5,753 nt of DNA from Rhizobiaceae bacterium (GTDB lineage Bacteria; Pseudomonadota; Alphaproteobacteria; Rhizobiales; Rhizobiaceae): assembly GCA_020696915.1 (NCBI GenBank), contig JAJFMR010000233.1, positions 1 through 5,753 of the forward strand, written 5' to 3'. The position numbers were made by a program, and so were the translations under genes. Below the pieces are notes generated by a model. It saw nothing but the letters and a program-made list of their open reading frames with translations. It made no database searches and was not told where the DNA came from. Positions 4,845-5,753 of the stretch are shown here, one piece after another; positions within the stretch are counted from its first letter, which is position 1; each line of letters opens with the position of its first letter.

Positions 4845-5472
4845 TCATTTCCTGCGTTGCGGATAAATCGTCTCGCCGCGCTTGAGCATCTCGACGAATG
4901 TTTCGATCTTCTTCCGCCGACCGGCAGGAGTCTTCGTGTTGTGGGTGCGGAATGCCAGCGCGAAGCGGTTCTGCTCGCTGAGCCTGCCCAGCATCTCACT
5001 GGCCTTCGGCTCGGCGTCGATCGCGGACTGGAGATCATCCGGAATCCTCATGTCCCTGCCGCTCGCATAGGCGCGATCCCAGCGTCCGTCGGCCCTGGCG
5101 GCGTCGACTTCCTTCAGCCCATGCTCGGTCATGCGGCCTTCGCCCATGAGCCGGCCGACATTTTCAACGTTGATCCGGCTCCAGAGGCTTTTGCGACGAC
5201 GCGGCGTGTAGCGCTGCAGATAGCTGGTCGCGTCGAAGCTCTTGCGCACCGCTGGTCGCGTCGAAGCTCTTGCGCACCCCATCGATCCAGCCCCAGCAAA
5301 GCGCCATGTCGATCGCTTCCTTCGGGGTTATCGACGGCAAGCCCGATCCCACCTTGTGGATCTTGATCCAGACCTCGTCCTGGCTTGCGTGGTTGATGCC
5401 GAGCCAGTCGTAAAAATTTTGGGCATCCCCGAACTCGTGGACCTTGCCGGGGTCGATCCTGACGGGCGCCAT
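4845..5472 (-). pseudogene. YdeI/OmdA-family protein gene, frameshifted by a 28-bp tandem duplication
   Basis: The intact product would be a 199-aa cytoplasmic protein of the YdeI/OmpD-associated (OmdA) family, which is linked to protection against bacteriocins or cationic peptides in some bacteria but has no well-defined reaction. The N-terminal half (start at 5472, AGGAG 9 nt upstream) reads VHEFGDAQNFYDWLG, VWIKIHK, then ALCWGWIDGVRKSFDATS. The C-terminal half, in another frame, continues YLQRYTPRRRKSLWSRIN, ADGRWDRAY, IPDDL, NRFALAFRTHNTKTPAGRRKKIETFVEML and stops at 4845. A perfect 28-bp direct repeat at the junction shifts the frame after residue 74 and gives a 102-aa truncated product. 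Removing 28 of 628 nt leaves exactly 200 codons and joins the family motif without a gap. A separate ATG at 5282 could give a 145-aa C-terminal fragment, but it has no clear ribosome binding site. The break is recent, since both halves look unspoiled, or it is a sequencing or assembly error. Confidence 0.85.
5223..5278. repeat. Perfect 28-bp tandem direct repeat inside the YdeI-family gene
   Basis: The units at 5223-5250 and 5251-5278 are identical over all 28 bp, and the flanking bases differ, so the unit is exactly two copies long. Each unit encodes the VRKSFDATS stretch of the YdeI family in the proper frame. Because 28 is not a multiple of three, the second unit shifts the frame. Slipped-strand replication is the simplest origin, and loss of one unit would restore the gene. 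Confidence 0.95.
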
Positions 5473-5690
5473 GGCGCGATTCTCCTGTCATTCCCGCTGC
5501 GATCCGACGCATCCCGGGACCCGGACCGGGCGCCCGCCATTCGCCGGCGGAGCTCTTATACGCGTTGGCGGCGCAAACGTTCGGGCGGCGCTCAGGCGAG
5601 ATCCGGGCACTCAGGCCCAATGCTGGAACCGTATGACGCCAGAATCTTTTCTTTTTCCGTTGGCCGGTCCGGATTGCAAGAGGGCATCGC
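5473..5690. other. Divergent spacer between the YdeI-family and SET-domain genes
   Basis: These 218 bp separate two genes transcribed in opposite directions and should hold both promoters. I cannot pick convincing -35/-10 pairs on either strand. A GC-rich palindromic patch lies at 5513-5530 (CCCGG pairing with CCGGG), and a T-rich patch at 5646-5656. No open frame here looks coding. Confidence 0.4.
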
Positions 5691-5753
5691 ATGCTTCTGA
5701 TAAAGACCTATGTCGCCTCGAGCAGGATCGAGGGCGTCGGGGTCTTCGCCGCC
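5691..5753 (+). CDS. SET-domain-containing protein, N-terminal fragment
   Basis: Only the first 21 codons are visible before the window ends. The N-terminus begins MLLIKTYVASSRI and continues EGVGVFAA. This matches the opening of bacterial SET-domain proteins, in which a lysine-rich strand is followed by a G-x-G-[LVI]-F-A motif that starts the S-adenosylmethionine-binding fold. AGAGGG (5679-5684) lies 6 nt before the ATG and supports this start. Family members are putative lysine methyltransferases, and in bacteria their substrates are mostly unknown. The call rests on a short segment; the remaining catalytic motifs are outside the window. It is transcribed away from the broken YdeI-family gene. 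Confidence 0.6.
   Translation, partial: MLLIKTYVASSRIEGVGVFAA

Noticed and set aside
4845..5282. The 145-codon minus-strand frame as an independent gene
   Set aside because: Its first residues come from the out-of-frame first repeat unit, and the rest is the C-terminal part of the YdeI-family protein whose N-terminal part lies directly upstream in another frame.
5625..5661. GGAAC ... CGTT resembling an EcfG general-stress promoter before the SET-domain gene
   Set aside because: The two elements are 28 bp apart, too far for the usual spacing of about 16-18 bp.

Overview
This is a GC-rich window (about two-thirds G+C by eye) with strong G/C preference at third codon positions and AGGAG-type ribosome binding sites. 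Gene families and style suggest an alphaproteobacterium, most likely of the Rhizobiales (Mesorhizobium/Phyllobacteriaceae-like). That placement is inference, because no rRNA or marker gene is present.

Left part (1-2328, plus strand): the end of a carbohydrate catabolic operon. It holds the C-terminal TOBE part of a sugar ABC-transporter ATPase, a TIM-barrel sugar phosphate isomerase/epimerase, and a Gfo/Idh/MocA-family NAD(P)-dependent dehydrogenase. Gaps are 31 and 10 nt, each with a ribosome binding site, so the genes are probably co-transcribed: import of a sugar or polyol, then isomerisation and oxidation. The substrate cannot be read from the sequence. The operon ends in a 141-nt convergent intergenic region that holds three successive stem-loops.

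Middle part (2470-4798): a small secreted protein of unknown function on the minus strand (start at 2817), then two tandem plus-strand CRP/FNR-type regulators (starts at 3007 and 4118). The regulators are both exactly 226 aa and 151/226 identical by hand count. Their upstream regions are also related: each carries, in the same order, a GGA..TTGTTCC dyad, a CRP-like GTG-N8-CAC dyad, a CTTT(T/C)C / TAT(A/G)GT promoter-like pair and the start codon. The duplication therefore carried its control region with it. The first copy of that region lies between the secreted-protein gene and the first regulator, so it may serve both directions.

Right part (4845-5753): a minus-strand YdeI/OmdA-family gene broken by a perfect 28-bp tandem duplication. 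Removing one unit restores a 199-codon frame. A 218-bp divergent spacer follows, and then the first 21 codons of a plus-strand SET-domain protein that runs off the window.

The points most worth following are the duplicated regulator-plus-operator module and the precise, possibly reversible, 28-bp frameshift. I see no tRNA, rRNA, CRISPR array or insertion sequence.
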